From NCBI RefSeq assembly GCF_014199525.1, contig NZ_JACHNU010000002.1, positions 540,147 to 604,146 of the forward strand: a stretch of 64,000 nt of DNA, given 5' to 3'. Positions within the stretch are counted from its first letter, which is position 1. Each line of letters begins with the position of its first letter. Positions 54,368 to 62,787 of the stretch are shown here, in pieces. Made by a program: the position numbers and the translations under genes. The notes under the pieces were generated by a model that saw only the letters and a list, made by a program, of their open reading frames with translations, searched no databases and was not told the DNA's origin. This DNA comes from Conexibacter arvalis. Lineage in GTDB: Bacteria; Actinomycetota; Thermoleophilia; Solirubrobacterales; Solirubrobacteraceae.

Positions 54368-55303
54368 ATGGCGTCTTCGACCGACGAACGAGCAGCATCC
54401 GCGCCCGCTTCGGCCGGTCCCGGCGCCGCTCCCGTCGGCCCCTACCGCGGCCGCTTCGGCGCCGCGCGCCCCGCCGCGCTCGCCGCCCTCCCGCTGCCGC
54501 CGGCGCGGATGCCGCTGCGGCGTGGCGCACGGCCGCTCAAGCGCTGGCGCTACGTCGGCGTCTACGGGCCCGAGCTGATGCTGTGCGTCGGGCTCGCGCG
54601 CGTCGGCGTCGCGCACCAGGCGTTCTGGGCCGTGTGGGAGCGCGAGGCGCGGCGGCTGCACGAGCGCACGCGCCTGTCGCGCGGCGGCGTCGAGCTGAGC
54701 ATGGAGCGGCCGGGCCGCGTCCGCGTCTCCGACCGCGCCGGCCGGCTGGAGATCGAGATCGACCTCCTGGTCGAGGAGGTCGACGGCGTGGAGACGATCT
54801 CGCCGCACGGCCGCTCGCTGATCTGGACGCGCAAGCAGGGCGGCGTCCCGGCGCACGGGACGGTGCGGATCGGCGACGCCGTCCACGCGCTCGACGCGCT
54901 CGCGGTCGTCGACGACAGCGCCGGCTGGCACGCCCGCCGCACCGACTGGCGCTGGAGCGCGGGCGTCGGCCGCACCGCCGACGGCCGCACCGCCGCATGG
55001 AACCTCGTCGACGGCGTCCACGACGCCGCCGCCGGCGGCAGCGAGCGGACCGTCTGGCTCGACGGCGCGCCGGTCGAGGCGGCCCCGGCCGTCTTCGCCG
55101 CCGACCTCTCGGCCGTCTCGACGCCGGCCGACGGCGGCGACCTGCGCTTCGCCACCGAGGCGGTGCGCGAGCGGCGCGAGAACATGCTGCTCGTGCGCAG
55201 CTCCTATCGCCAGCCGTTCGGCACCTTCGGCGGCGCGCTCCCCGGCGGCATCCAGCTCGCCGAGGGCTTCGGCGTGATGGAGCAGCACAGCGCTGTGTGG
55301 TGA
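54368..55303 (+). CDS. DUF2804-like protein
   Basis: This 311-residue soluble protein appears all-beta. Segments RPLKRWRYVGVYGPELMLCVG near residue 60, WERPG-type strands, IWTRKQGG and QPFGTFGGALPGG near the C-terminus resemble the DUF2804 family. The first 40 residues are Ala/Pro-rich. The start is ATG 54368. It is divergent from the nit-tetR pair across the palindromic operator, so TetR probably controls it. The family is uncharacterised; a role in lipid or hydrophobic compound handling is only a guess. Confidence 0.65.
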   Translation: MASSTDERAASAPASAGPGAAPVGPYRGRFGAARPAALAALPLPPARMPLRRGARPLKRWRYVGVYGPELMLCVGLARVGVAHQAFWAVWEREARRLHERTRLSRGGVELSMERPGRVRVSDRAGRLEIEIDLLVEEVDGVETISPHGRSLIWTRKQGGVPAHGTVRIGDAVHALDALAVVDDSAGWHARRTDWRWSAGVGRTADGRTAAWNLVDGVHDAAAGGSERTVWLDGAPVEAAPAVFAADLSAVSTPADGGDLRFATEAVRERRENMLLVRSSYRQPFGTFGGALPGGIQLAEGFGVMEQHSAVW

Positions 55304-55326
55304 GCGCACGTGAAGAGCGCAGGTTT

Positions 55327-55353
55327 GCAGGTCCCTGAGACCCACAGACCTGC
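55327..55353. terminator. candidate hairpin between DUF2804-like and merR genes
   Basis: GCAGGTC (55327-55333) pairs with GACCTGC (55347-55353) across a 13-base loop in the gap between two convergent genes. The stem is short and there is no T-run, so confidence is low. Confidence 0.3.
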
Positions 55354-55386
55354 CCTCATACGAGTGGTGGCAGCAGGGGTGTGGGA

Positions 55387-56151
55387 TCAGCGCTGCTCGC
55401 GGCGCTCGTCGCGCTGGCGGCGGAGCTCGGCGAGCAGGAGCTTGGAGTGGAGGGCGCCGATCAGCTCGCGCAGCGGCTCGGCGCCGGAGGCGACGATCTC
55501 GACGGCGCGATCGGGGTCGACGCGGTTGGCGAGGCGGTGGAGCAGGACGCCGACCTCCTCCTCGACCAGCGGCTGGAGCGCCTCGCGGTAGCGGATCGTG
55601 TCGTAGACGGTGAAGCCGATCGCCTCCTCGAAGCCGCCGGCGCGGAAGCGCGAGATCGCCTCGACGATCGCGACGTCGTCGGCGTCGTAGCCGCGTGCGG
55701 TCGGCGTCAGCACGCCGATCTCCTCCATCCGCTCGAGCACGTTGGCGGGGACGCCGTAGCGCTCGTCGACCTCCGCGCGCGAGGTGCGCGTCTGCTCGCC
55801 CTGGGCGGTCGCGCGCTCGATGATGCGGTCCTCCAGCTCGATCAGCGCCTCGAGCCGCTCGGGATCGTCGCGGAGCGCGTCGCGAATCACCCGCAGCGGC
55901 ATGAAGCGCTCCTCCTGCAGCCGCTTGATCAGCCTGATCCGGTCGACGAAGTCGGGCGGGTAGTAGGCCATGTTGCGACTGGTGCGCACGACGTCGGCCT
56001 GGTCGCCGAGCAGCCCCTCGCGCAGGTAGTGCTTGATCGTGCCGGCAGAGACGCCGGAGCGTTCGGCCAGCTGGCTCATCTTCAGCATGCCGCTCGCGCG
56101 CGGCGTCGGGCCCGCGGCGGCGCGATCGGGTGCGGGCGCGGCGTCAGCCAA
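55387..56151 (-). CDS. MerR-family transcriptional regulator
   Basis: This is a 254-residue regulator. The winged helix-turn-helix is LKMSQLAERSGVSAGTIKHY followed by LREGLL and the wing region (about residues 23-60). A helical dimerisation segment (RLIKRLQEERFMPLRVIRDA) and a long C-terminal effector domain with a second helix-turn-helix-like repeat (EIGVLTPTARGYDADDV) follow. It overlaps the CaiB gene by 8 bases and is the last gene of the acyl-CoA catabolic operon, which it probably senses and regulates. No Cys metal site is present, so it is not a metal sensor. Confidence 0.9.
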   Translation of the reverse strand: MADAAPAPDRAAAGPTPRASGMLKMSQLAERSGVSAGTIKHYLREGLLGDQADVVRTSRNMAYYPPDFVDRIRLIKRLQEERFMPLRVIRDALRDDPERLEALIELEDRIIERATAQGEQTRTSRAEVDERYGVPANVLERMEEIGVLTPTARGYDADDVAIVEAISRFRAGGFEEAIGFTVYDTIRYREALQPLVEEEVGVLLHRLANRVDPDRAVEIVASGAEPLRELIGALHSKLLLAELRRQRDERREQR

Positions 56152-57397
56152 GGAACGACCCCTGACGGCCGGCGGCCGGTCCGGCGACCGCGCCCGACTC
56201 CTTCAGCGCCGCGATCTCGGACTCCGAGTAGCCGGCCGTGGCGAGCACCGCGTCGGTGTCGCCGCCGAGCGCCGGGCCGGGCGCCCGCGCCGGGTCGCCC
56301 GGGGTGCGGCTGAGCTTGATCGGCAGGCCGAGCAGGCGGACCGGCTCGGCGGCCCCCGGCTGGTCGAGCGCGACGACCATCTCGCGCGCGCGCACCAGCT
56401 CGGAGTCGAGCGCCTCCTCCAGCTCCAGCAGCGGCTCCAGGCAGCAGTCGTGCGCGGCCGCGAACGCCTCCCACTCGGCGCGCGTGCGGGCGGCGAAGAT
56501 CCGCTCGACCTCCGCATGGGCGTCGGAGCCCGGCCCCTCGAACTGCCGCTCGATCAGGTCCTCGCGCCCGACGCCGCGGCACCACGCCTGCCAGAACTTC
56601 GGTTCCAGCGCGCCGAGCGTCACCCAGCCGTCGGCGCAGGCGTACGGGCGGTAGCAGAGCAGCCCGCCCGACAGCGGCAGCCGGCCGCGCCGCAGCGGCG
56701 CGCCGGCCGGGTCGTTGAGCTGCTGGGCGGCGACCATCGCCAGCCACGACAGCGCCCCGTCGGTCATCGAGATGTCGACCGCCTGCCCCTCCCCCGAGCG
56801 CTCGCGCTCGCGCAGCGCGGCGAGGATGCCGACCGCCGCCATCAGCGCCCCGCCGCCGACGTCGGCGATCTGCGCCGAGGCCTGCACCGGCGGGCCGCCG
56901 GCCTCGCCGGTCAGCGCGAGCAGGCCGTTCAGGCCGAGGTAGTTCATGTCGTGGCCGGCACGGTCCCGATACGGGCCGTCCTGCCCATATCCGCTGATCG
57001 CGCAGTACACGAGTGCGGGATTCTCCTGCCTGAGCCGGTCGTATCCGACCCCGAGCCGGTCGAGCACGCCGGGGCGGAACGACTCCAGCAGCACGTCGCT
57101 GTCGCGCACCAGCCGCAGCAGCACCTCGCGCCCCGCCTCCGACTTGAGATCGACGCGGATCGAGCGCTTGTTGCGGTTGAGCGCGAGGAAGAGCGCCGAT
57201 CTCGCGCTCTCCTCCACCCCCTCGACGTACGGCGGCGACCAGCGCACGTAGTCGCCCATGCCGGTGTCCTCGACCTTCAGCACCTCGGCGCCGAGGTCGG
57301 CGAGCAGCAGCGAGCAGAACGGGCCGGGGAGCAGACGCGACAGGTCGAGGACCCTGAGGCCGGCGAGCGGCCCGGCGCCCTGCGCAGCCCCGGTCAT
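56144..57397 (-). CDS. CaiB/BaiF (class III) CoA transferase
   Basis: This is a 417-residue family III CoA transferase or alpha-methylacyl-CoA racemase-type enzyme. The N-terminus (LAGLRVLDLSRLLPGPFCSL) and LGAEVLKVED match the family. The catalytic Asp is in GHDMNYLGLNG. It overlaps the BKACE gene (ATGA) and the merR gene. In this operon it probably activates the carboxylic acid substrate as a CoA thioester, or racemises the product; which one cannot be decided. Confidence 0.9.
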   Translation of the reverse strand: MTGAAQGAGPLAGLRVLDLSRLLPGPFCSLLLADLGAEVLKVEDTGMGDYVRWSPPYVEGVEESARSALFLALNRNKRSIRVDLKSEAGREVLLRLVRDSDVLLESFRPGVLDRLGVGYDRLRQENPALVYCAISGYGQDGPYRDRAGHDMNYLGLNGLLALTGEAGGPPVQASAQIADVGGGALMAAVGILAALRERERSGEGQAVDISMTDGALSWLAMVAAQQLNDPAGAPLRRGRLPLSGGLLCYRPYACADGWVTLGALEPKFWQAWCRGVGREDLIERQFEGPGSDAHAEVERIFAARTRAEWEAFAAAHDCCLEPLLELEEALDSELVRAREMVVALDQPGAAEPVRLLGLPIKLSRTPGDPARAPGPALGGDTDAVLATAGYSESEIAALKESGAVAGPAAGRQGSFLG

Positions 57398-58332
57398 CGA
57401 GCGGCCTCCGCGGAAGAGCGAGCCCCCTGGGCGAGCTCTTCCGGCGCATCCCGAGCCTCTCGGCGAGGAATCCGCAGCATCTCCCGCGCCTCCGCGACGG
57501 TCGCGACGCGGCGGCCGACGTCCCGTGCCATCCGCGCCGCCTGCGCGATCAGGTCGCCGTTGGAGCGGGCCATCGTGCCGTCGGGCAGGTAGAAGTTGTC
57601 CTCCAGCCCGGCGCGCACGTTGCCGCCGAGCGTCAGCGCCGTGGCGATCAGCGTCCACTGGTCGCGCGAGATCCCGATCACGCCCCACTCGTTCGGCCCG
57701 TCGGGGCCGCCGGGCACGTTCTCGGCCATGTGGGCGAGGTTGCGCGCCGTCGGGCGGATGCCGCCGGTCACGCCCATCACGCACGAGATCTGCAGTGGCT
57801 CTTCGAGGATCCCCATGTCGAGCAGCGGGTCGAGGTTGGCGATGTGGCCGGTGTCGAAGCACTCGTGCTCGGGCTTGATCCCCTCCTCGTTCATCGCCTT
57901 CAGCAGGGTGATGATCGTCTCGAAGCTGTTCTCGAAGACGGTGTGGAAGACGAAGTCCCTGCGTCTTCTCGAGTACTTCGCGTAGTTCATCGAGCCCATG
58001 TTGAGCGCGGCGACGTCGGGCTTGAGCGCGCGCAGGTAGGCGATCCGCTTCTCGAGCGGGACGCCGACGGCGCCGGTCGAGAAGTTGACGACGACGTCGC
58101 CGACCTCGGCGAGGATCGCCTCGGTGATCGCGCGGAAGTCCTCGACCTCGTAGGAGGGGACGCCGTCGGGCGTGCGCGCGTGGATGTGGATCATCGACGC
58201 GCCCTCGTCGACGGCGCGGCGCGCCTCCGCCGCGTACTCCTCGGGCGTGTACGGGATCGCCGGGCACTGGTCCCGGTTGGCGATCGCGCCCGAGATCGAG
58301 CAGGTGACGATGACGGGATCTTCGAGGCTCAT
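57394..58332 (-). CDS. beta-keto acid cleavage enzyme (BKACE, DUF849 family)
   Basis: This is a 312-residue TIM-barrel enzyme of the BKACE family (prototype Kce, 3-keto-5-aminohexanoate cleavage). Zinc ligands His-x-His are in SMIHIHAR near residue 48, and the substrate loops VNFSTGAVG and LNMGSMNYA are visible. BKACEs condense a beta-keto acid with acetyl-CoA to give acetoacetate and a new CoA ester. The start shares one base with the carboxyltransferase stop. This family includes many members of unknown specificity, so the operon context is valuable. Confidence 0.9.
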   Translation of the reverse strand: MSLEDPVIVTCSISGAIANRDQCPAIPYTPEEYAAEARRAVDEGASMIHIHARTPDGVPSYEVEDFRAITEAILAEVGDVVVNFSTGAVGVPLEKRIAYLRALKPDVAALNMGSMNYAKYSRRRRDFVFHTVFENSFETIITLLKAMNEEGIKPEHECFDTGHIANLDPLLDMGILEEPLQISCVMGVTGGIRPTARNLAHMAENVPGGPDGPNEWGVIGISRDQWTLIATALTLGGNVRAGLEDNFYLPDGTMARSNGDLIAQAARMARDVGRRVATVAEAREMLRIPRREARDAPEELAQGARSSAEAAR

Positions 58333-59897
58333 CAGACAGGCACCACCCCATGTCGCTTCCACGGACGTTCGACCTTCTTGCCCTCCGCCATCTCCAGCGC
58401 TCTGACGATCACCGGGCGGGTCTCGCGCGGGTCGATCACGTCGTCGATCATGCCGTTCTTGGCGGCGATGTAGACGTCGATGATTCTGCGGTAGGCCTCG
58501 ACCAGCTCGGCTCTCTTGGCGGCCGGGTCCTCGGCCGCCTCGACCGCTCTGCGCATCACGATCTCGACTGCGCCCTCGGCGCCCATCACGCTGATCTCGG
58601 CGCTCGGCCAGGCGACGATCAGGTCGGGCTCGTACGCCTTGCCGTTCATCACGTAGTAGCCGGCGCCGTAGGCCTTGCGCACGATCACGGTGATCTTCGG
58701 CACGGTCGCGTTGGCGACCGCGTAGAGCATCTTCGCGCCGTGGCGGATGATGCCGGCCGCCTCGACTCTCGTGCCGACCATGAAGCCCGGCACGTCCTGC
58801 AGGAAGACGAGCGGGATCCCGTAGGCGTTGCAGAGGTTGACGAACCGCGCCGCCTTGTCGGCCGAGTCGTTGTCGAGGATGCCGCCGAGCTGCTTGGGCT
58901 GGTTGGCGACGATCCCGACCGGCCGCCCGCCGAAGCGCGCGAAGCAGGTGATGATCGTCTTCGCCCACTGCGGCTTCATGTCGAACCACTCGCCGTGGTC
59001 GACGATCCGCCGGATCACCTCGTACATGTCGTACGGCTTGCGGTTGGAGTCCGGCAGCACGTCGAGCAGCTCGTCGTCCATCCGGTCGACCGGGTCGTCG
59101 GTCGCCGTGCGCGGCAGCGGCGCCTCGCAGTGCTGCGGCATGTAGGAGAGGTACTGCTTGATGCGCGCGATGCACTCCTCGTCGTCCTTGACCTCGAGGT
59201 CGCCGACGCCCGACTTGCGGCAGTGGACGCGCGAGCCGCCCAGCTCCTCCTGCGTCACCTCCTCGCCGACCGCCGCGCGCACGAGGTGCGGGCCGGCGAG
59301 CGCCATCGAGCCGCGCCCCTTCACCATCGGGACGAAGTCGGCGAGGCCGGGGATGTAGGCGGTCCCGGCGGCGCAGGGGCCCATCAGCGCGGCGATCTGC
59401 GGGATCACGCCGCTCATCACGACCTCCTCGCGGAAGAGGTAGCCCGAGCCGGCGAACAGCGAGCCGACCGCCTCCTGGATCCGCGCGCCGGCCGAGTCGA
59501 GCAGCCAGATGAACGGGATCCGCTTGGAGAGCGCCAGCTCGCGCAGGCGCGTCACCTTGATCTCGCCGGTCATCCCCATCGAGCCGGCCATCACGGTGAA
59601 GTCGTAGGCGCAGACGGCGACCATGCGGCCGTCGACCTTGCCGTAGCCGGTGATGACGCCGTCGGCCGGCGCCTCCTTGCCCTCCAGCCCGCGGACCGAG
59701 AAGTGGATGCCGGCGTGGATCCCCAGCTCGGTGAAGGTCCCCTCGTCGATCAGCAGCTCCAGCCGCTCGCGCGCGGTCAGCTTGCCCTGCTCGTGCTGCT
59801 TGGCGATCTTCGCCTCGCCGCCGCCGAGCGCCGCCCTCGCGCGGCGCGCGTGCAGCTCCTCGACCAGCGGGCGGAGGATGCTCGGCGGGTTGGTCAC
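58332..59897 (-). CDS. acyl-CoA carboxylase carboxyltransferase (beta) subunit
   Basis: This is a 521-residue carboxyltransferase of the propionyl/methylcrotonyl-CoA carboxylase type. It contains GSMGMTGEIKVTRL and the crotonase-like oxyanion segments (LLDSAGARIQE and the later QDVPGFMVG). MCC/GCD-type C-terminal motifs KAYGAGYYVMNG and PSAEISVMGAEGA are complete. The start is GTG 59897, overlapping the enoyl-CoA hydratase stop. No biotin carboxylase (alpha) gene lies in the window, so it must use one from elsewhere, or act as a decarboxylase partner. It sits between the hydratase and BKACE genes in one operon. Confidence 0.93.
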   Translation of the reverse strand: MTNPPSILRPLVEELHARRARAALGGGEAKIAKQHEQGKLTARERLELLIDEGTFTELGIHAGIHFSVRGLEGKEAPADGVITGYGKVDGRMVAVCAYDFTVMAGSMGMTGEIKVTRLRELALSKRIPFIWLLDSAGARIQEAVGSLFAGSGYLFREEVVMSGVIPQIAALMGPCAAGTAYIPGLADFVPMVKGRGSMALAGPHLVRAAVGEEVTQEELGGSRVHCRKSGVGDLEVKDDEECIARIKQYLSYMPQHCEAPLPRTATDDPVDRMDDELLDVLPDSNRKPYDMYEVIRRIVDHGEWFDMKPQWAKTIITCFARFGGRPVGIVANQPKQLGGILDNDSADKAARFVNLCNAYGIPLVFLQDVPGFMVGTRVEAAGIIRHGAKMLYAVANATVPKITVIVRKAYGAGYYVMNGKAYEPDLIVAWPSAEISVMGAEGAVEIVMRRAVEAAEDPAAKRAELVEAYRRIIDVYIAAKNGMIDDVIDPRETRPVIVRALEMAEGKKVERPWKRHGVVPV

Positions 59898-60676
59898 CGA
59901 CCGGTCCACTGCGGCTCCCGTCTCTCGAAGAAGGCCCTGACGCCCTCCTGGATGTCGTCGGTCGCGAAGGCGAGCGCCAGCTGCGCGCGCAGGAAGTCGA
60001 GCGCCTCCTCGAAGGCCATGTCCTGCTGGCGGTACATCGCGTCCTTGCCCATCCGCATCAGCACCGGCGTCTTCTTCGCCAGCTTCGCGGCCCAGTCGGC
60101 GACGAAGCCGTCGAACTCGCCGGCCGGCACGACGCGGTTGACGATCCCGATCCGCTCGGCCTCGCGGGCGTCGATCTGCTCGCCCAGCAGCAGCAGCTCG
60201 TTGGTCTTCTTGCGGCCGACGTTGCGGTAGATCAGCGCCATGATCATGAAGGGGAAGACGCCGACGTTGATCTCGGGCGTGCCGAAGCGGACCCCCTCCC
60301 TGGCGACGATCAGGTCGCACGCCAGCGCGAGTCCCAGCGCGCCGGCCAGCACGTGCCCGTTGGCGGCGCAGAGCGTCGGCTTGCCGAGCTGGCCGATCAG
60401 CTGAAACAGCCGCGGGAAGCGGTCGATCGCGGCATGCTTGTGGACGAGCGGGAGGTCCGCGGCGAAGCCGCCGAGGTTGCCGCCGGCCGAGAACACTCTC
60501 TCGTGCGTCGAGGTCAGCACGACGACGCGCACGGCGTCGTCGTCGCGCGCGGCGGCGAAGGCCGCGAGCAGGTCGTCGAGCAGCTCGTCGGAGAGCGCGT
60601 TGCGGGTGTCGGGCTGGTCGAGCGCGATCGTCGCCACGCCGTCGGCGACGTCGTAGCGGAGAGTGGCGTAGGGCAC
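59894..60676 (-). CDS. enoyl-CoA hydratase/isomerase (crotonase) family
   Basis: This is a 260-residue crotonase-fold protein. The first oxyanion-hole residue is in VFSAGGNLGGF, the second in AGALGLALACDLIVA. At the usual catalytic Glu positions there is VRFGTPEINVGVFPF, so one Glu is present in PEIN, and MIMALIYRNVG follows. The GTG at 60676 is chosen because AGGAAGG lies just upstream; longer frames run into the operator. It is the first gene of the catabolic operon and should hydrate an enoyl-CoA. Confidence 0.88.
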   Translation of the reverse strand: MPYATLRYDVADGVATIALDQPDTRNALSDELLDDLLAAFAAARDDDAVRVVVLTSTHERVFSAGGNLGGFAADLPLVHKHAAIDRFPRLFQLIGQLGKPTLCAANGHVLAGALGLALACDLIVAREGVRFGTPEINVGVFPFMIMALIYRNVGRKKTNELLLLGEQIDAREAERIGIVNRVVPAGEFDGFVADWAAKLAKKTPVLMRMGKDAMYRQQDMAFEEALDFLRAQLALAFATDDIQEGVRAFFERREPQWTGR

Positions 60677-60691
60677 GCGGCCTTCCTGTGA

Positions 60692-60711
60692 GAAGTAGGA
60701 CGTTTCACTTC
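60692..60711. promoter_or_regulatory. operator-like sequence ahead of the hydratase operon
   Basis: GAAGTAGGAC joined to GTTTCACTTC makes a 20-base imperfect palindrome 16 bases upstream of the hydratase start. The elements GAAGTAGGA and TTCACTT both recur upstream of the divergent acyl-CoA dehydrogenase gene. The MerR protein encoded at the operon end is the best candidate binder. Confidence 0.45.
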
Positions 60712-60948
60712 CAACTCTGCCGGTCGGCGCGCGAGCGGTCAAGCCGCAAGCCGGCAGGGCCCGCGGCGGCCGTCACGCCAGAGCCGGGCTGGCGCGATCG
60801 CGCTTGTTCGGACCTGGGAGGTTTGAAGAGGTATGGCGCGCGGGCATGGCAGGGCGTGGTCGTCCTCCCCTGCCAGGGGGCTACGCGCCGGTCGCGGCGC
60901 GGCACCGTCGCGGTGTGGGGCGGCCGTCGTTCGTCCCAACAAAATCCC

Positions 60949-60962
60949 AGGAGGTACCTCCT
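60949..60962 (+). promoter_or_regulatory. palindromic ribosome-binding site of the secreted protein gene
   Basis: AGGAGGTACCTCCT is a perfect 14-base palindrome whose left half is a consensus ribosome-binding site and which ends directly before the TTG start at 60963. In RNA the site could pair with its own right half, reducing translation. The remaining 60712-60948 interval contains no gene I can support. Confidence 0.45.
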
Positions 60963-61421
60963 TTGGAGGCAGGAATCAGCACGCGCGGCCGCGCGATCGT
61001 CCTCGCGCTGCTCGCCGCCGTGCTCACGAGCAGCGCGCTGCTCGCCGGCGCCCAGGCCGCCGACGCCGCGCGTCCCAAGCTGCTCGCTCCCGGCAACGGA
61101 AAGGTCCTCGCCAGAGGCTCCCAGCCGGTCTTCAAGGCCCGCGACACCGACCCGAACTCGCGCAAGTACAGCGTCTACATCACGATCTCGAGATCGAAGA
61201 AGCGCGACAAGCGCGGCGATCTCAAGCGCACGAGAGTGGGCACCTTCGCGAGCATGAGACGGAAGGGCAAGTTCGGCTTCGTCTACAAGCCCGAGGCGTA
61301 CAGCTTCCCGACCTGGTTCATGCAGGCGCCGGGCAAGTACTACTGGCAGGTCTTCCACATCGACTGCCGTGTGAAGGGCTGCCACGTCCAGAGCCCGATT
61401 CGCTCCTTCACCGTGCGCTGA
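60963..61421 (+). CDS. secreted basic protein, unknown function
   Basis: This is a 152-residue exported protein. From a TTG start the first 30 residues form a clean signal peptide (TRGRAIVLALLAAVLTSSAL, cleaved near AQAADA). The mature protein is basic, with PKLLAPGNGKV at the start, ISRSKKRDKRGDLKRTRVG in the middle and PGKYYWQVFHIDCRVKGC at the end, a two-Cys segment. The C-terminal half looks like a fibronectin/Ig-like beta domain. An alternative GTG at 60912 lacks a ribosome-binding site, whereas AGGAGG precedes the TTG by 8 bases. It is followed by a strong terminator. Confidence 0.65.
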   Translation: MEAGISTRGRAIVLALLAAVLTSSALLAGAQAADAARPKLLAPGNGKVLARGSQPVFKARDTDPNSRKYSVYITISRSKKRDKRGDLKRTRVGTFASMRRKGKFGFVYKPEAYSFPTWFMQAPGKYYWQVFHIDCRVKGCHVQSPIRSFTVR

Positions 61422-61450
61422 GACCCCCAGCTCGGTCGCACTGAAGGCTC

Positions 61451-61487
61451 GCGGCCCGGTCGCGCCATGCTGGCGCGACCGGGCCGC
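61451..61487 (+). terminator. 16-bp hairpin terminator with T-rich tail
   Basis: GCGGCCCGGTCGCGCC pairs perfectly with GGCGCGACCGGGCCGC around a 5-base loop, 29 bases after the secreted-protein stop, and is followed by TTGCGTTT. This is the most canonical intrinsic terminator in the window and insulates the acyl-CoA dehydrogenase promoter. Confidence 0.8.
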
Positions 61488-61526
61488 TTGCGTTTCGGGG
61501 CCCGGTCGGCGAGGATCGGCGCAGTC

Positions 61527-61556
61527 GGAAGTAGGAAGTCCTACTGTTCACTTTCC
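61527..61556. promoter_or_regulatory. operator-like sequence ahead of the acyl-CoA dehydrogenase gene
   Basis: It contains the perfect palindrome AGTAGGAAGTCCTACT (61530-61545) followed by TTCACTT (61547-61553). GAAGTAGGA and TTCACTT also occur in the site at 60692-60711, with 10 rather than 3 bases between them. It lies 30-60 bases ahead of the start at 61587. Confidence 0.5.
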
Positions 61557-61586
61557 CTGCCGAGCTAGCTGAGGAGAGACGCCCGC

Positions 61587-62777
61587 ATGGCCACCGCCGC
61601 CGACGTGCTGAAGCCGGACTTCGGCGCCCAGCGCAAGCACTTCATCTTCACGGAGGAGCACGAGCGCCTCCGCGAGTCGATCCGCCGCTTCGTCGCCAAG
61701 GAGCTCGCGCCCCATGCCGAGGAGTGGGAGGAGACGACCTTCCCCGACTCGGTCATCCGGCGGATGGGCGAGCTCGGCTTCCTCGGCCTCTCGGTGCCGG
61801 AGCAGTACGGCGGCCAGGGCGGCGACTACTACGCCAACCTCGTGCTCGCCGAGGAGATGGCGGGCGCGCAGAGCGGCGGCCTCGCGATGGGCGTCGCCGT
61901 CCACACCGACATGGCGACCCCGCCGATCCTCGCGTTCGGCACCGAGGAGCAGAAGCAGCGGTACCTCACGCCCGCGATGAGAGGCGAGAAGATCGCCTGC
62001 ATCGGCATAACCGAGCCCGACGCCGGCTCCGACGTCGCCGGCATCAAGACGCGCGCCGTCAAGGACGGCGACGAGTGGGTCATCAACGGCTCCAAGACCT
62101 ACATCACCAACGGGCACCGCGCCGACTACATCGTGCTGCTGACGAAGACCGGCGATGCCGACGCGGGCTACGACGGCTACACGGTCTTCATCGTCGACAT
62201 GGACCTCGCGGGCGTGATCCGCGAGAAGAAGCTCGAGAAGCTCGGCATGCACGCCTCCGACACCGCGCTGCTCGCCTTCCAGGACGTGCGCGTGCCCGAC
62301 AGCGCCGTCCTCGGCGAGGTCGGCAAGGGCTTCTACCACATCATGTGGGAGCTGCAGGGCGAGCGGCTGATCGGCGCCGCCGGCTGCGTCGCGGGTGCCC
62401 AGTTCGCCTTCGACCGCACGCTCCAGTACGCGAAGGAGCGGACCGCCTTCGGCCGCCAGATCGGCAAGTTCCAGGTGACGCGCCACAAGTTCGCCGAGAT
62501 GGCGACGAAGATCGAGTCGGCGCGGCAGATGGTCTACACGACCGCCTGGCGGTTCCAGAACGGCGAGTACCCGGTGCGCGAGATCTCGATGGCGAAGCTT
62601 CACGCAGCGCGGATCGCGGTCGAGGTCGCCGACGAGTGCATCCAGATCCACGGCGGCGCCGGCTACATGAAGGAGTACGGGATCGAGCGCGTCTGGCGCG
62701 ACATGCGGCTCAACCGCATCGGCGCCGGCACCGACGAGATCATGCTCGACGTCATCGGCCGCTCCTACGGACTGTGA
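61587..62777 (+). CDS. acyl-CoA dehydrogenase
   Basis: This is a 396-residue FAD enzyme that makes an enoyl-CoA. FAD and substrate-binding segments are CIGITEPDAGSDVAGI and WVINGSKTYITNG. The C-terminal segment is IQIHGGAGYMKEYGIERVWRD. At the classic MCAD base position (the x-EGT motif) it has GAGTDEI, so the base is likely Glu259 in LQGERLIGAAG, as in isovaleryl-CoA dehydrogenase and long-chain types. That placement suggests branched or bulky acyl-CoA. An operator-like palindrome precedes it, and a cupin gene follows 10 bases later. Confidence 0.94.
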   Translation: MATAADVLKPDFGAQRKHFIFTEEHERLRESIRRFVAKELAPHAEEWEETTFPDSVIRRMGELGFLGLSVPEQYGGQGGDYYANLVLAEEMAGAQSGGLAMGVAVHTDMATPPILAFGTEEQKQRYLTPAMRGEKIACIGITEPDAGSDVAGIKTRAVKDGDEWVINGSKTYITNGHRADYIVLLTKTGDADAGYDGYTVFIVDMDLAGVIREKKLEKLGMHASDTALLAFQDVRVPDSAVLGEVGKGFYHIMWELQGERLIGAAGCVAGAQFAFDRTLQYAKERTAFGRQIGKFQVTRHKFAEMATKIESARQMVYTTAWRFQNGEYPVREISMAKLHAARIAVEVADECIQIHGGAGYMKEYGIERVWRDMRLNRIGAGTDEIMLDVIGRSYGL

Positions 62778-62787
62778 GGAGCGCGCG

